A stretch of 64,000 nucleotides of DNA from Shinella sp. PSBB067. GTDB taxonomy: Bacteria > Pseudomonadota > Alphaproteobacteria > Rhizobiales > Rhizobiaceae. The stretch's first letter is position 1. Each line of letters starts with the position of its first letter. Shown piece after piece: positions 9,213-18,071 of this stretch. The translations under genes were made by a program, and so were the position numbers. The notes under the pieces are model-generated. The model saw nothing but the letters and a program-made list of their open reading frames with translations. It was not told the origin of the DNA and ran no database searches. Location: assembly GCF_016839145.1 (NCBI RefSeq), contig NZ_CP069303.1:3038001-3102000 (forward strand). The letters are read 5' to 3'.

Positions 9213-10202
9213 TCACCTGCCGACCGGAGAAAGGCGCTGCGCCGCGATCTCGGAGCGATTGACGATAAGGGCCGGATCGAGCGTCCCCTTGAAGAAATCG
9301 AGGATGTTCTCCGCCGCCGAGATTGCCATGCGCCGCGCGCAGGCTTCGGTCAGCCCGGCATTGTGCGGGGAAAGCACCACCCGCTCGCAGGCGAGCATCG
9401 GATCGTCGTTCGCCGGCGGCTCGGAATCGAGCACGTCGAGACCGGCCGCAGCAAGCCGCCCTTCATTCAGCGCCGCCAGCAGCGCCTTCTCATCGATGAG
9501 GCCGCCGCGTGCCGTGTTGACGAGAATGGCCGAGCGCTTCATGACCGCCAGCTCCGCCGCACCGATCAGCGGCTCGTCGCCGGATTTGGGCACGTGCAGC
9601 GAAACGACGTCGGCGCGCGCAAGGCCGCCGGGCAGATCATCCACGGGAGTCGCGCCGGCCGCTGCGATCTCGCCTGCATCCTGGAATTTGTCGTAGGCAA
9701 GCACCGTCATGCCGAGCGCCGCCGCGATCTGCGTCAGCCGCCGGCCGATGCGGCCGAAGCCGACCACCAGCAATGTGCCTCCGTCCAGTTCGTCGGCATC
9801 CAGGCTGTTGCGATAATTCCAGTCGCCCTCCCGCATCCTGCGGTCGAAGAGCACGGTGCGGCGCGCGGCCGCGAGCATCAGCATGACCGCGTGCTCGGCC
9901 ACCGCGCGGGAATTCACGTCCCCCACGACGGCGAGCGGTATGCCGCGCCCGTTCAGGGCTCCCACATCGACCGAATCGTAACCGACGCCATGGCGTGAAA
10001 CGATCTTGAGATGCGGCGCATCGGCGATGAAGGCGGCCGTGAGCGGCTGGGTGCGGATGAGCAGCGCATCGGCGGTCGACAGGAAGGGCGCGTAGCTTGC
10101 GGCCGAAACCTCCTCGACATAGTCGATCGTCACACCGGGCGCGGACGTCAGGACGGCAAGACCGTCGGCGTGGATCTTGCCTGCGACCAGGATCCTCGGC
10201 AT
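9213..10202 (-). CDS. D-isomer-specific 2-hydroxyacid dehydrogenase
   Basis: A 329-residue NAD(P)-dependent dehydrogenase that interconverts 2-keto and 2-hydroxy acids. The nucleotide-binding motif (VVGFGRIGRRL) is near residue 148. The catalytic residues are seen as Arg in NTARGGLIDE, Glu in DVLDSEPP and His in LSPHNAGLT. It starts directly after the aldolase gene (stop at 10203), so the two are surely cotranscribed. A retro-aldol product of the HpaI-like neighbour such as pyruvate, glyoxylate or a hydroxypyruvate-like acid is a reasonable substrate; this is inference. Confidence 0.87.
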   Translation of the reverse strand: MPRILVAGKIHADGLAVLTSAPGVTIDYVEEVSAASYAPFLSTADALLIRTQPLTAAFIADAPHLKIVSRHGVGYDSVDVGALNGRGIPLAVVGDVNSRAVAEHAVMLMLAAARRTVLFDRRMREGDWNYRNSLDADELDGGTLLVVGFGRIGRRLTQIAAALGMTVLAYDKFQDAGEIAAAGATPVDDLPGGLARADVVSLHVPKSGDEPLIGAAELAVMKRSAILVNTARGGLIDEKALLAALNEGRLAAAGLDVLDSEPPANDDPMLACERVVLSPHNAGLTEACARRMAISAAENILDFFKGTLDPALIVNRSEIAAQRLSPVGR

Positions 10203-11018
10203 TCAGTATCCTCCCGTGTCGATCGTATCGGCGGGAGCGACGTCCTGCACGAGATCGCGGAACTTCCGCACGCTTGCCTCGGCGGCGCCGGCCAGGAGGC
10301 GGACGTCGTTGGTGACGGTCACGAAATCGAACCCCCAGCCCACGGCCTCCGCCGCGTAGTCCGGGGTGCCGTTGTGCAGCGCCGCCCGCTTGCCGGCTTT
10401 ATGGGCAGCATGGAGAATCGTCTTGATCGCCTCGATCATCTCCGGCTCGCGACGGTCGAAACCGGGCGCGTAGCGCTTGCCCTGGAGTCCCAGCGTCAGG
10501 TCGGCGGGGCCGATATAGACGCCGTCGAGGCCGGGGGTCGCGAGGATATCCTCGAGGTTCTCATAGGCCTGCGCGGTCTCGATCATGGCAAGACAGATCA
10601 TCTCGTCGTCCGCTTCCGCGGCGTATCCGGGGCCTGCGGAAAACAACGCCCGGCTGGGACCGAAGCTGCGCACCCCGCCGGGCGGGTAGCGCATATAGGA
10701 GACGAGCCGCTCGGCTTCGGCGCGCGTGTTGATCATCGGGCAGATGACGCCGTAGGCCCCGGCATCCAGCGCCTTCATGATGTCGGCGGGATCGAGCCAG
10801 GGCACGCGCACCAGCGGCGTCACCCCGCTTGCCCGCATGGCCTGGAGCATCGGCACCGCCCCGTCATAGCCGACGATGCCGTGCTGCATGTCGATGGTGA
10901 GCGAGTCGTAACCCTGCGCAGCCATGATTTCGGCGCTGAAGGAATTGGCGATGGAAAGCCACCCGTTGAGGACAGGCTTGCCTTCGGCCCAGCGCTGCTT
11001 GACACCGTTCTTGATCAT
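10203..11018 (-). CDS. HpcH/HpaI family aldolase
   Basis: A 271-residue class II, metal-dependent aldolase of the HpaI/GarL type, which splits 4-hydroxy-2-oxo acids into pyruvate and an aldehyde. The segments LTIDMQHGIVGYDG, ICPMINTRAEAERLV and VYIGPADLTLGLQG are the recognisable family blocks, including metal-binding acidic residues. The start at 11018 is used because the frame continues upstream into sequence belonging to the next gene, and GAAGGGG lies ahead of this ATG. It sits between an aldehyde dehydrogenase and a 2-hydroxyacid dehydrogenase, which together could process both halves of a cleaved keto acid. Confidence 0.88.
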   Translation of the reverse strand: MIKNGVKQRWAEGKPVLNGWLSIANSFSAEIMAAQGYDSLTIDMQHGIVGYDGAVPMLQAMRASGVTPLVRVPWLDPADIMKALDAGAYGVICPMINTRAEAERLVSYMRYPPGGVRSFGPSRALFSAGPGYAAEADDEMICLAMIETAQAYENLEDILATPGLDGVYIGPADLTLGLQGKRYAPGFDRREPEMIEAIKTILHAAHKAGKRAALHNGTPDYAAEAVGWGFDFVTVTNDVRLLAGAAEASVRKFRDLVQDVAPADTIDTGGY

Positions 11019-11028
11019 GACCGCCCCT

Positions 11029-12465
11029 TCACACCAGCATCTGCGCGAGCTTGACGTTGGAATAGTCGAGGATGCCCTCGGTGCCGCCCTCGCGGCCCAT
11101 CCCACTCGCCTTGATGCCGCCGAACGGCGCCTCGGCGGCCGCCAGGGCAAAACTGTTGACCCCGACCATGCCCGCCTCCAGGCGCGCCGCCGCCTCGCGT
11201 GCCCGGCCGGCATCGCGGGTGAAGACGTAGGCCGAAAGGCCCATTTCGGAGGCATTCGCCCGCTCGAAGACATCTTCCGGTCTGGAGAAGGATGTGATGG
11301 CGGCGATCGGGCCGAAGTTCTCCTCGGCGATTGCCCTGGCATCGTCCGGCAGGCCGGTGATGACCGTCGGCTCGAAGAAGAAGCCGGCATTCATGTCGGC
11401 TGGACGGCGGCCTCCCGCGACAATCTTGCCGCCGCGGTCGCTTGCATCGGCAACGATCTCCTCGATCGCGGCGATGCGGCGCTCGTTGATCAGCGGCCCC
11501 ATCTGTGTCGCTTCATCGAGGCCGTAGCCGAGTTTCAGCGCGCGGGCGCGCGCCGCAAATCCGTCGGCGAAGCGATCGTGCAGCGACTCGTGCACGTAGA
11601 AGCGGTCCGGCGTGACGCAGACCTGGCCGGCATTGGCATATTTCGTCGGCACCGCGAGATCGAGCGCCTTTTCGAGATCGGCATCGTCGAAGACGATCAT
11701 CGGCGCGTTACCGCCGAGCTCCATGCTGACGCGCTTCACCGTCTCGGCACTGTCGCGGATCATCTGCTGGCCGACGCGGGTCGATCCCGTCAGCGAAACC
11801 TTTCGCACGACCGGAGAGGCCATGATCGGCTTGTAGGTGTTGCCGGTCGGGCCGATCAGGAGGTTGGCGACACCCGCCGGAAGGCCGGCTTCGCGCAGGC
11901 AGTCGAAGAGAACCATCGCAACGCCCGGCACCTCGACCGATGGCCGGACGATGACGGCGCAACCGGCCGCAAGCGCCGGCGCGACCTTGCGGGCAATCAA
12001 CGCCGCCGGAAAGTTCCAGGCGGTGAAGGCCGCAACCACACCGACGGGCTCGTGCGTGACCTCCAGGCGGCCGCCCGGCACGCGGCTTTCGACGATACGG
12101 CCGTAGATGCGACGGGCTTCCTCCGCGTACCAGCGGAACTGGTCGACGGCGAGCGCCCATTCGCGACCCGACTGCCCCAGCGGCTTGCCGGTTTCGAGCG
12201 TGATCTGGCGCGCGGCCTCGGCGGTGCGCGCAGCCATCACGTCGGCGGCCTTGTGCAAGTGATCCGCGCGGACCCAGGCCGGCGTTTTCTTCCACGCCTG
12301 GAAAGCCCTGTCCGCCACGCCGATCGCCCTATTGGTGTCGTCAACGCCGGCCACGGGAACGGCACCGAGGACCTCACCATTGCCCGGATCCGTGATTTCG
12401 GTCGATGCGCCGCTCGCGGGACCGGACCAGGAACCGTCGATGAACAAACCGTAGGACGCGTACAT
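11029..12465 (-). CDS. NAD(P)-dependent aldehyde dehydrogenase, succinate-semialdehyde type
   Basis: A 478-residue aldehyde dehydrogenase of the GabD-like group. The sequence shows TAWNFPAALIARK, the general base Glu in SMELGGNAP near residue 250 and the catalytic Cys in NAGQVCVTPDRF near 285. The canonical iolA product, methylmalonate-semialdehyde dehydrogenase, is a different subgroup of about 500 residues, so this is not clearly IolA. It is the first gene of the operon that ends with importer 1, with two operator-like repeats upstream. It probably oxidises the aldehyde released by the aldolase next to it. Confidence 0.87.
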   Translation of the reverse strand: MYASYGLFIDGSWSGPASGASTEITDPGNGEVLGAVPVAGVDDTNRAIGVADRAFQAWKKTPAWVRADHLHKAADVMAARTAEAARQITLETGKPLGQSGREWALAVDQFRWYAEEARRIYGRIVESRVPGGRLEVTHEPVGVVAAFTAWNFPAALIARKVAPALAAGCAVIVRPSVEVPGVAMVLFDCLREAGLPAGVANLLIGPTGNTYKPIMASPVVRKVSLTGSTRVGQQMIRDSAETVKRVSMELGGNAPMIVFDDADLEKALDLAVPTKYANAGQVCVTPDRFYVHESLHDRFADGFAARARALKLGYGLDEATQMGPLINERRIAAIEEIVADASDRGGKIVAGGRRPADMNAGFFFEPTVITGLPDDARAIAEENFGPIAAITSFSRPEDVFERANASEMGLSAYVFTRDAGRAREAAARLEAGMVGVNSFALAAAEAPFGGIKASGMGREGGTEGILDYSNVKLAQMLV

Positions 12466-12527
12466 GTTCCCTCCTCGCGTTGCCGAAGGAATTCAGTCAG
12501 CAACATTTGTTTTCATTATTACAAAGA

Positions 12528-12543
12528 CGCAATTTTAATTGCG
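12528..12543. promoter_or_regulatory. Operator-like inverted repeat, proximal, importer 1 operon
   Basis: cGCAA-ttttaa-TTGCg is a perfectly symmetrical variant of the block's consensus, 63 bp before the aldehyde dehydrogenase start, within a run of AT-rich sequence that likely contains the promoter. Confidence 0.55.
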
Positions 12544-12645
12544 AGTCAAGTGCAATCAGCAAGTAGGACAGCTTGTTCGGGGGTAAATGGCGGGGTTGGA
12601 CACGATGTCATTCGGCGCGAAACGGGTTGCCGATCAATCCCCGTA

Positions 12646-12661
12646 TGCAATTATTATTGCG
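12646..12661. promoter_or_regulatory. Operator-like inverted repeat, distal, importer 1 operon
   Basis: TGCAA-ttatta-TTGCg, one mismatch from consensus, 181 bp before the aldehyde dehydrogenase start and just past the stop of the dehydrogenase gene at 12678. Two copies 118 bp apart could allow looping; that is speculation. Confidence 0.5.
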
Positions 12662-12677
12662 CCACTGCCGCCCGTGG

Positions 12678-13799
12678 TCAATCACCAATCACATCAAGCC
12701 AGATGCCGGCGCGCGACGATTTCCGGATCGTCTCCACCAGCGTCTGGATGCGCAGGCCCGCCCGGAAATTAAACGGCTCCGGCCGCAACCCGGCAATCGC
12801 CTCCAGATAGCCGGCGACCTCGATCGCCTTCAGGTCGTTGAAGCCCAACTGATGGCCCGGTGCGACGCAGAAGCGGCCATAGGGCGCATGGTCGGGACCG
12901 GCTTCGATACGGCGAAAGCCCTGCCGGCCCTTCGCATCCGCGGCCGAATAGAAATGAAGCTCGTTGAAGCGCTCCTGCGAGAAGGCCAGCGCGCCCCTGG
13001 TGCCGTAGACTTCGAAATCGTGCTGCATCTTGCGGCCCGTGGCGATCCAGTTGCCCTCGATGGAGCCGGTTGCGCCGTTCTCGAAACGCAGGAAGGCGCG
13101 GCCCACATCATCCGTCTCGACCGGTCGCACGCCGCCCCTGCCGTCGGGACGGCTCTCGATCATCGTCACGCAGTCGCCCATCACCTTGGCGATCGGTCCC
13201 ATCAGGAATTCCGCCGTCGCCAGCGCGTGGCTGCCGATATCGGCAAGCGCGCCGCCGCCCGCCGGATCGTGGCGGAAGGTGAAGGGCGCCGAGGCGTCGG
13301 CCATGTAGTCCTCCGCATGCAGACCCCGGTAGCCGCGGATATCGCCAAGCTCGCCGCCCGCTATCATCTCACGGGCGAGTCCGAGCATGGGGTTGCAGAG
13401 GTAGTTGAAACCGACCTGCGTCTTGATGCCGGCCTTTTCCGCCGCCTCGGCCATCTCGCGTGCATCGGTGGCCAACGGGGCGAGCGGCTTCTCGCAGTAG
13501 ACATGCTTGCCAGCCGCAATGGCCGAAAGCGCCATTTCCTTGTGCAGCGCATTGGGAGCGGTGATGTCGATGACGTCAATGGTGGGATCCGCCACCAGGC
13601 TGCGCCAGTCGTCCGTGGCATGCCGGAAGCCGAAGGCAGCCCGGGCGGCTTCGGCCTGCGCCATGGTTGCATCGGCGATCACGGCGAGTTCCACGTCATA
13701 GGGCAGGTCGAACACCCGCTCGGCGGCCGCAAAGCCGAAGACATGCGTCTTGCCCATGAAACCCGACCCGATGAGGCCAAGACGGAGCTTCTTCTTCAT
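12678..13799 (-). CDS. Gfo/Idh/MocA family oxidoreductase
   Basis: A 373-residue dehydrogenase. The Rossmann motif GLIGSGFMGKTH is at residues about 7-18, CEKPLAP carries the conserved Lys near residue 100, and LADIGSHALATAEFL is the GFOR-type catalytic segment. The ATG at 13799 (MKKKLRLG) has a GGGAAGCGAGAG sequence upstream; the longer frame is not supported. It is divergent from iolE with a perfect operator-like repeat between them, so it is probably coinduced with inositol catabolism. Substrate unknown; a cyclitol, keto-inositol or sugar is likely. Confidence 0.87.
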   Translation of the reverse strand: MKKKLRLGLIGSGFMGKTHVFGFAAAERVFDLPYDVELAVIADATMAQAEAARAAFGFRHATDDWRSLVADPTIDVIDITAPNALHKEMALSAIAAGKHVYCEKPLAPLATDAREMAEAAEKAGIKTQVGFNYLCNPMLGLAREMIAGGELGDIRGYRGLHAEDYMADASAPFTFRHDPAGGGALADIGSHALATAEFLMGPIAKVMGDCVTMIESRPDGRGGVRPVETDDVGRAFLRFENGATGSIEGNWIATGRKMQHDFEVYGTRGALAFSQERFNELHFYSAADAKGRQGFRRIEAGPDHAPYGRFCVAPGHQLGFNDLKAIEVAGYLEAIAGLRPEPFNFRAGLRIQTLVETIRKSSRAGIWLDVIGD

Positions 13800-13848
13800 T
13801 CTCTCGCTTCCCGGATGATGTGCCTGCGGCCTCCTCCGGCCGCCTAAA

Positions 13849-13864
13849 TGCAATTATCTTTGCA
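13849..13864. promoter_or_regulatory. Operator-like inverted repeat, divergent iolE promoters
   Basis: TGCAA-ttatct-TTGCA, a perfect copy of the block's inverted repeat. It lies 50 bp before the dehydrogenase start (13799, minus) and 131 bp before iolE (13995, plus), in the only AT-rich stretch of this gap. Confidence 0.6.
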
Positions 13865-13994
13865 ACAATATTGAAATGTCAATATATGTTTTGTATGGGA
13901 CGTCCATGCGAGGAGGAGGCGACAGTAGGGGCCGTTTCCGGCGGGCCGGACTTCGCGCAGACAGGACATCCACCCTTTGACGCGGAGACGAACC

Positions 13995-14894
13995 ATGAAA
14001 GCCAGACTCGGCATTGCCCCCATCGCCTGGTGGAACGACGACCTGCCGGAAATCAGCAGCGACATTTCGCTCGAAGGATGCCTTGCGGAAGCCGCCGAAG
14101 CCGGCTTTACCGGCATGGAGACCGGCCGCCGGTTCCCGATGGACGCAACGATCCTGCGTCCCATCCTCGACAGACATGGCATCCAGGTCTGCGGCGGCTG
14201 GTTTTCCGGCCTGCTGCTCGATGGCGACATCGAGGCGGAGAAGGACAGGATCGCCGGACAGATGGCGCTGTTCAAGGCGGTGGGTGCTCCCTGCATCGTC
14301 TATGGCGAGACGGCCGGCACCATCCAGGGTGACCGCAGCGCGCCGCTTTCCACCAAGCGCAAGCTTTCCGAGGACGAGATCAAGGCCTATGGCCGCAAGA
14401 TGACGGCCTTCGGCGAATGGTGCGCCGGCCAGGGCATGCCGATCTCCTATCACCACCACATGGCCGCACCCATCGAGACGGAGGAAGAGCTCGACCTGCT
14501 GATGAAGCATTCCGGCGAGGGCCTGCCGCTGCTCTTCGACGCCGGCCACATGGCCTTTGCCGGCGGCGACTTGCTGCGCGTCATCGACAGGCATCACAGC
14601 CGCATCAGCCATGTCCACACCAAGGACGTCCGCCTGCCCGTCATCGCGGCGCTCGACCGCACGAAGGAAAGCTTCCTCGACGCGGTGATCAAGGGCGCCT
14701 TCACGGTTCCCGGCGACGGCAGCCTCGACTTCGAGGCCATCGTCAAGCGCCTCGCCTCCCACGGCTATGAGGGCTGGTTCGTCGTCGAGGCGGAGCAGGA
14801 CCCCGCCCACAACCCGCCGCTCGACATGGCGAAGATCGGCCACAAGGAACTCCTGCGCGTCATGGCAGCCGCCGGTTACGAGGTGGTCCGCTAG
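13995..14894 (+). CDS. iolE: Myo-inosose-2 dehydratase
   Basis: IolE removes water from 2-keto-myo-inositol to give the trihydroxycyclohexane-dione used by IolD. The 299-residue protein starts with KARLGIAPIAWWNDDLPE, the hallmark opening of IolE and of the related rhizopine protein MocC. It continues as a TIM barrel with metal-binding motifs PISYHHHMA, LLFDAGHMAFAGGD, SHVHTKDVR and the late Glu in FVVEAEQDP. Length matches the family. The gene stands alone on the plus strand and ends at a strong hairpin. Confidence 0.92.
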   Translation: MKARLGIAPIAWWNDDLPEISSDISLEGCLAEAAEAGFTGMETGRRFPMDATILRPILDRHGIQVCGGWFSGLLLDGDIEAEKDRIAGQMALFKAVGAPCIVYGETAGTIQGDRSAPLSTKRKLSEDEIKAYGRKMTAFGEWCAGQGMPISYHHHMAAPIETEEELDLLMKHSGEGLPLLFDAGHMAFAGGDLLRVIDRHHSRISHVHTKDVRLPVIAALDRTKESFLDAVIKGAFTVPGDGSLDFEAIVKRLASHGYEGWFVVEAEQDPAHNPPLDMAKIGHKELLRVMAAAGYEVVR

Positions 14895-14908
14895 CTCCCT
14901 CCACCGTC

Positions 14909-14944
14909 ATGGCCGGCCCCCGGTTTAACCTGAGGGCCGGCCAT
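14909..14944 (+). terminator. iolE terminator hairpin
   Basis: ATGGCCGGCCC and GGGCCGGCCAT form an 11-base perfect stem starting 15 bp after the iolE stop, with a 14-base loop. A clear T-tract is missing, so termination may be only partly intrinsic. Confidence 0.55.
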
Positions 14945-14963
14945 CCACGCCGGGAGGTGTCGC

Positions 14964-14994
14964 GTGGATCCCCGGGTCAGGCCCGGAGATGACG
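14964..14994. repeat. Short palindromic intergenic repeat, rhizobial type
   Basis: The sequence reads GTGGATCCCCGGGTCAGG then CCCGGAGATGACG, with CCGGG(TCAGG)CCCGG at its centre. Similar GGATCCTCGGGTCAAGCCCGAGGATGAC-like elements are common between genes in Rhizobiales; recognition is from memory of that pattern. No second copy was noticed in the window. Confidence 0.4.
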
Positions 14995-15074
14995 TGGGAG
15001 AACGGGATGAGGCCGCAGCCCCGGGAATTCCACAGGGCGTGCCGGACAAATCGTCCGCCACGCCTTTCCTCGTT

Positions 15075-15851
15075 TCAGATCGTGCCGCCGAGCGAGGCTT
15101 CCAGCAGGGCGAGCTCCTGGCCGCCCGCCATCATGTCCTGCAGGGCCGCCGCATCCACCGTCCCGCGTTCGGCCGTGCCCAGCGTCTGGCCCCGGTTGAG
15201 CACGGTGAAGCGGTCGCCGACGGCGAGCGCGTGGCGGACATTGTGCGTGATGAAGACGACGCCGATGCCCTGCTTGCGCACCCGGTCGATGGTGCTGAGC
15301 ACGTTGGCCGTCTGGCGCACGCCGAGCGCAGACGTCGGCTCGTCGAGGATCAGCACCTTCGCGCCGAAATAGACCGCCCTTGCGATGGCGACGGTCTGCC
15401 GCTCGCCGCCCGAGAGCGTGCCGACGGCCTGGTCCGGCCCACGCAGGTTGATGCCCATCTTGCGCATCTCGCCGACCGTGATCTCGTCGGCCTTCGACGT
15501 ATCGAATGTCCTGAACGGCCAGACGCCCTTTTCCGGCTCGCGGCCCATCCAGAAATTGCGGCTGACGCTCATCAGCGGGATCATGGCGAGATCCTGGTAG
15601 ACCGTGGCGATGCCCGCGGCCATGGCGTCGCGCGGACTGCTGAAGAGCGTCGGCGCTCCCTCCACCAGCACCTCGCCGCCGCTCGGCTTGTAGACGCCGG
15701 ACATGATCTTGATGAAGGTCGACTTGCCGGCCCCGTTGTCGCCGAGCAGGCAGTGGCACTCGCCCGGGCGGATGTCGAAGGAGACGCCGGCCAGCGCGAT
15801 GACGTGGCCGAAGTGCTTCTGGATGTTCCTCATCTCCACGATGGCGGTCAT
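15075..15851 (-). CDS. Sugar ABC transporter ATPase, single nucleotide-binding domain (importer 2)
   Basis: A 258-residue ATPase with Walker [11 protein letters not shown] near residue 38, Q-loop segment VYQDLAM, signature LSGGERQ and Walker [13 protein letters not shown]. It is half the length of RbsA, as in FrcA (fructose) and IatA-like (inositol) systems of rhizobia, and presumably works as a homodimer. Its start codon overlaps the permease stop by one base (TGATG). The ATG at 15851 begins the conserved domain; sequence further upstream in frame belongs to the permease gene read in another frame. Confidence 0.9.
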   Translation of the reverse strand: MTAIVEMRNIQKHFGHVIALAGVSFDIRPGECHCLLGDNGAGKSTFIKIMSGVYKPSGGEVLVEGAPTLFSSPRDAMAAGIATVYQDLAMIPLMSVSRNFWMGREPEKGVWPFRTFDTSKADEITVGEMRKMGINLRGPDQAVGTLSGGERQTVAIARAVYFGAKVLILDEPTSALGVRQTANVLSTIDRVRKQGIGVVFITHNVRHALAVGDRFTVLNRGQTLGTAERGTVDAAALQDMMAGGQELALLEASLGGTI

Positions 15852-16972
15852 CAGCGTTCTCCCGTGATGATGCGGCGGATATAGGTGTTCATGATCACCG
15901 CCGTGAGCAGGATGACGCCGAGGAAGACGCGGAACAGCGAGCTTTCGGCATTGGCGAAGAACAGGCCCTGCTGCACCACGCCGAAGATGATGGCCCCGAG
16001 CGCCGCGCCGATGACGGAACCGTAGCCGCCCGTCAGGAGCGCCCCGCCGATGACCACGCAGATGATCGCCTCGAACTCCTTGAGGAGCCCGCGGTCGGCC
16101 GCCGCCGAGCCGAACTCCATCACCTGGCAGGTGGCGAAGACGCAGGCGCAGAAGGCCGAGAACATGAACATCAGGATCTTCACCCGGTTGACCGGCACGC
16201 CGACATAGCGCGCGGCGAGCGGGTCGCCCCCGGAGGCGAAGATCCAGTTGCCGAACTTGGTGCGGGTCAGCAGCCAGTGGCCGAAGATGACGAGCACGAT
16301 GGCCCAGACCACGAGCATCGGGATGCCCTCGATGACGGGCTGGCCGGCACGATTGCCGCGGGTGAAGGTGGCGATCCATCCCATCTCGCCCATCCAGGCG
16401 AAGAACCCCTTGAGGATCTTGCCGCCGAAGATCGGGGCGAGCCAGTCGCCGACCGCCTTCTCGCCGACGCCGCCGATGATGGTCTGGCGGGTGAAGTAGA
16501 CAGAACTCCAGATCGTCAGGCCGCGCAGGATGTAGAGGAAGGCGAGCGTGACGATGAAGGACGGCAGGCCGGTGCGGATGACCAGCCAGCCGTTCACCGC
16601 GCCGATGAAGACGCAGAAGGCGAAGGTGGCAATGATGGAAAGCCACAGCGGCACGCCGAGATGGACGGACAGGATCGCGATCATCAGCCCGGAAAAGCCG
16701 ATCATCGAGCCGGTCGAAAGGTCGAACTCGCCGGCGATCATCAGAAGGCAGGCGCCGACCGCGATCACCATGAACTGCGCCGAGACGACGGTCCAGTTCA
16801 TCACGCCCTCGGCCGCGAACATGCCGCTGTCGCCGGCGATGATGGCGAACAGCAGGAAGACAAGGATGGTGCCGCAGATGCCGCCGAGCTCGGGCCGGAT
16901 CAGCGCGCGCCGAAGCGGCGAGACGGGCTTGATGCGCTCGTCCTTCGACGCGCCGTTAATGACGTCCGTCAT
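15851..16972 (-). CDS. Ribose-type ABC transporter permease (importer 2)
   Basis: A 373-residue inner-membrane permease of the RbsC/FrcC family. It shows [13 protein letters not shown] near residue 83, a long insert around residues 170-215 ([16 protein letters not shown] onward) and [17 protein letters not shown] near 310. The insert makes it longer than the other two permease types here and is typical of FrcC-like proteins. It is cotranscribed with the binding protein upstream and the ATPase downstream. Confidence 0.9.
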   Translation of the reverse strand: MTDVINGASKDERIKPVSPLRRALIRPELGGICGTILVFLLFAIIAGDSGMFAAEGVMNWTVVSAQFMVIAVGACLLMIAGEFDLSTGSMIGFSGLMIAILSVHLGVPLWLSIIATFAFCVFIGAVNGWLVIRTGLPSFIVTLAFLYILRGLTIWSSVYFTRQTIIGGVGEKAVGDWLAPIFGGKILKGFFAWMGEMGWIATFTRGNRAGQPVIEGIPMLVVWAIVLVIFGHWLLTRTKFGNWIFASGGDPLAARYVGVPVNRVKILMFMFSAFCACVFATCQVMEFGSAAADRGLLKEFEAIICVVIGGALLTGGYGSVIGAALGAIIFGVVQQGLFFANAESSLFRVFLGVILLTAVIMNTYIRRIITGER

Positions 16973-17000
16973 GAATGCATTCTCCTCCCTCGAAAATCGT

Positions 17001-17031
17001 TCGGGGCGCGCCGTCGTCCGGCGCGCCCCGA
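17001..17031 (-). terminator. Intra-operon hairpin after binding-protein gene
   Basis: TCGGGGCGCGCC pairs with GGCGCGCCCCGA, a 12-base perfect stem with a seven-base loop between the binding-protein gene and the permease gene. Such hairpins often stabilise the binding-protein mRNA and reduce read-through to the membrane genes; that function is inferred. Confidence 0.6.
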
Positions 17032-17043
17032 CGGAGCGTCAGG

Positions 17044-17988
17044 TCAGCGGAACTGGCCCGCCAGCGACTCGACGAGCGCGATGTTGTCCTTGGTCACGAA
17101 GCCGGGGCCGGTGAAGATCGAGTTGGCCGGGGCGACCCCGTAGCGCACGTAGTTCGTCAGCACCTGGATCGGGATCGAGCCCTGGAGGAACGGCTGCTGG
17201 TCGATGGCGAAGTTGATCGTGCCGTCCTTGATGGCCGCGGAAATCTCGGCCGACAGGTCGAAGGTGCCGAAATAGATGTCGCCGTCGAGGCCCATCTCCT
17301 TGACCGCGCGGATCGAGGGCTCGGCCGAGTTCGGGCCGAGCGTGAGGATCGCGCCGGTGTCCTTGTTGGCCGTCAGGTAGGCTTTCACCTTGTTCTGCAC
17401 TTCCGACGGGTCGATGCCGGAATCGATCATCTGGTTGCCGAGTTCGACGCCGATGCCGTCGGCAAAGCCGCGGCAACGCTCCACGGAGGCGGGGTTGGTG
17501 ATGTAGTGGTTCACGCACACGAAGCTCTTGACGCCCGCTTCCTTGGCGCGCTTGCCGGCACCGAGCCCCGCCTCGTATTCCGGCTGGCCGACATGCAGCA
17601 GCGCGCCGAGCTTCTGGCTTTCCTCGACCGTGCCCGAATTGACCGTGACCACCGGGATGCCCTTGGCGACGGCATCCTTGATCGGGCCCTCGAGCACGTT
17701 GTAGTCGGCGATGGTGACGATGATGCCGTCGACGCCGGCCGCCGAGCTCTGCTGGACGATGCGCGCCATGTCCGCAAGGTCGCCCGTCGGCGGATTGCGG
17801 TATTCGGTCTCGACATGCATCTGCTCGTTCGTGACCTTGATGGCGTTCTTGATGACGTTGAACCAGCTGTCGCTGTCCGGGCCGTGGCTGATCCAGACGA
17901 ACTTCTCGCCGTCCGCATGGGCCGCGCCGGCAAGCGCGGTCGTCGCCAGAAGCGCGCCGAGCGCCAGGGATTGCAGGATTTTCTTCAT
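17044..17988 (-). CDS. Sugar ABC transporter substrate-binding protein (importer 2)
   Basis: A 314-residue periplasmic protein with a signal peptide ending near AGAAHA (residue 25). It has a ribose-type two-lobe fold (FVWISHGPDSDSWFNVIK at the start, GVDGIIVTIADYNVLEGPI in lobe 1). SHGxxSDxFW-like openings are seen in FrcB and inositol-binding relatives. It lies downstream of the phytanoyl-CoA-dioxygenase-like gene and upstream of permease and ATPase, all on the minus strand. Ligand unknown. Confidence 0.88.
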   Translation of the reverse strand: MKKILQSLALGALLATTALAGAAHADGEKFVWISHGPDSDSWFNVIKNAIKVTNEQMHVETEYRNPPTGDLADMARIVQQSSAAGVDGIIVTIADYNVLEGPIKDAVAKGIPVVTVNSGTVEESQKLGALLHVGQPEYEAGLGAGKRAKEAGVKSFVCVNHYITNPASVERCRGFADGIGVELGNQMIDSGIDPSEVQNKVKAYLTANKDTGAILTLGPNSAEPSIRAVKEMGLDGDIYFGTFDLSAEISAAIKDGTINFAIDQQPFLQGSIPIQVLTNYVRYGVAPANSIFTGPGFVTKDNIALVESLAGQFR

Positions 17989-18071
17989 GTGTCTTCCTCC
18001 CGAAGTTGGCTTCCTGTTCGCTCCCCGCCCGAAGCCGTTGCGGGTAACCCTCTGTTTCTTGTGAAGTCCGC

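Noticed and set aside
15075..16646. 523-residue frame as a two-domain ATPase
   Set aside because: Only the last 258 residues are ATPase; the rest is the permease gene read in another frame.
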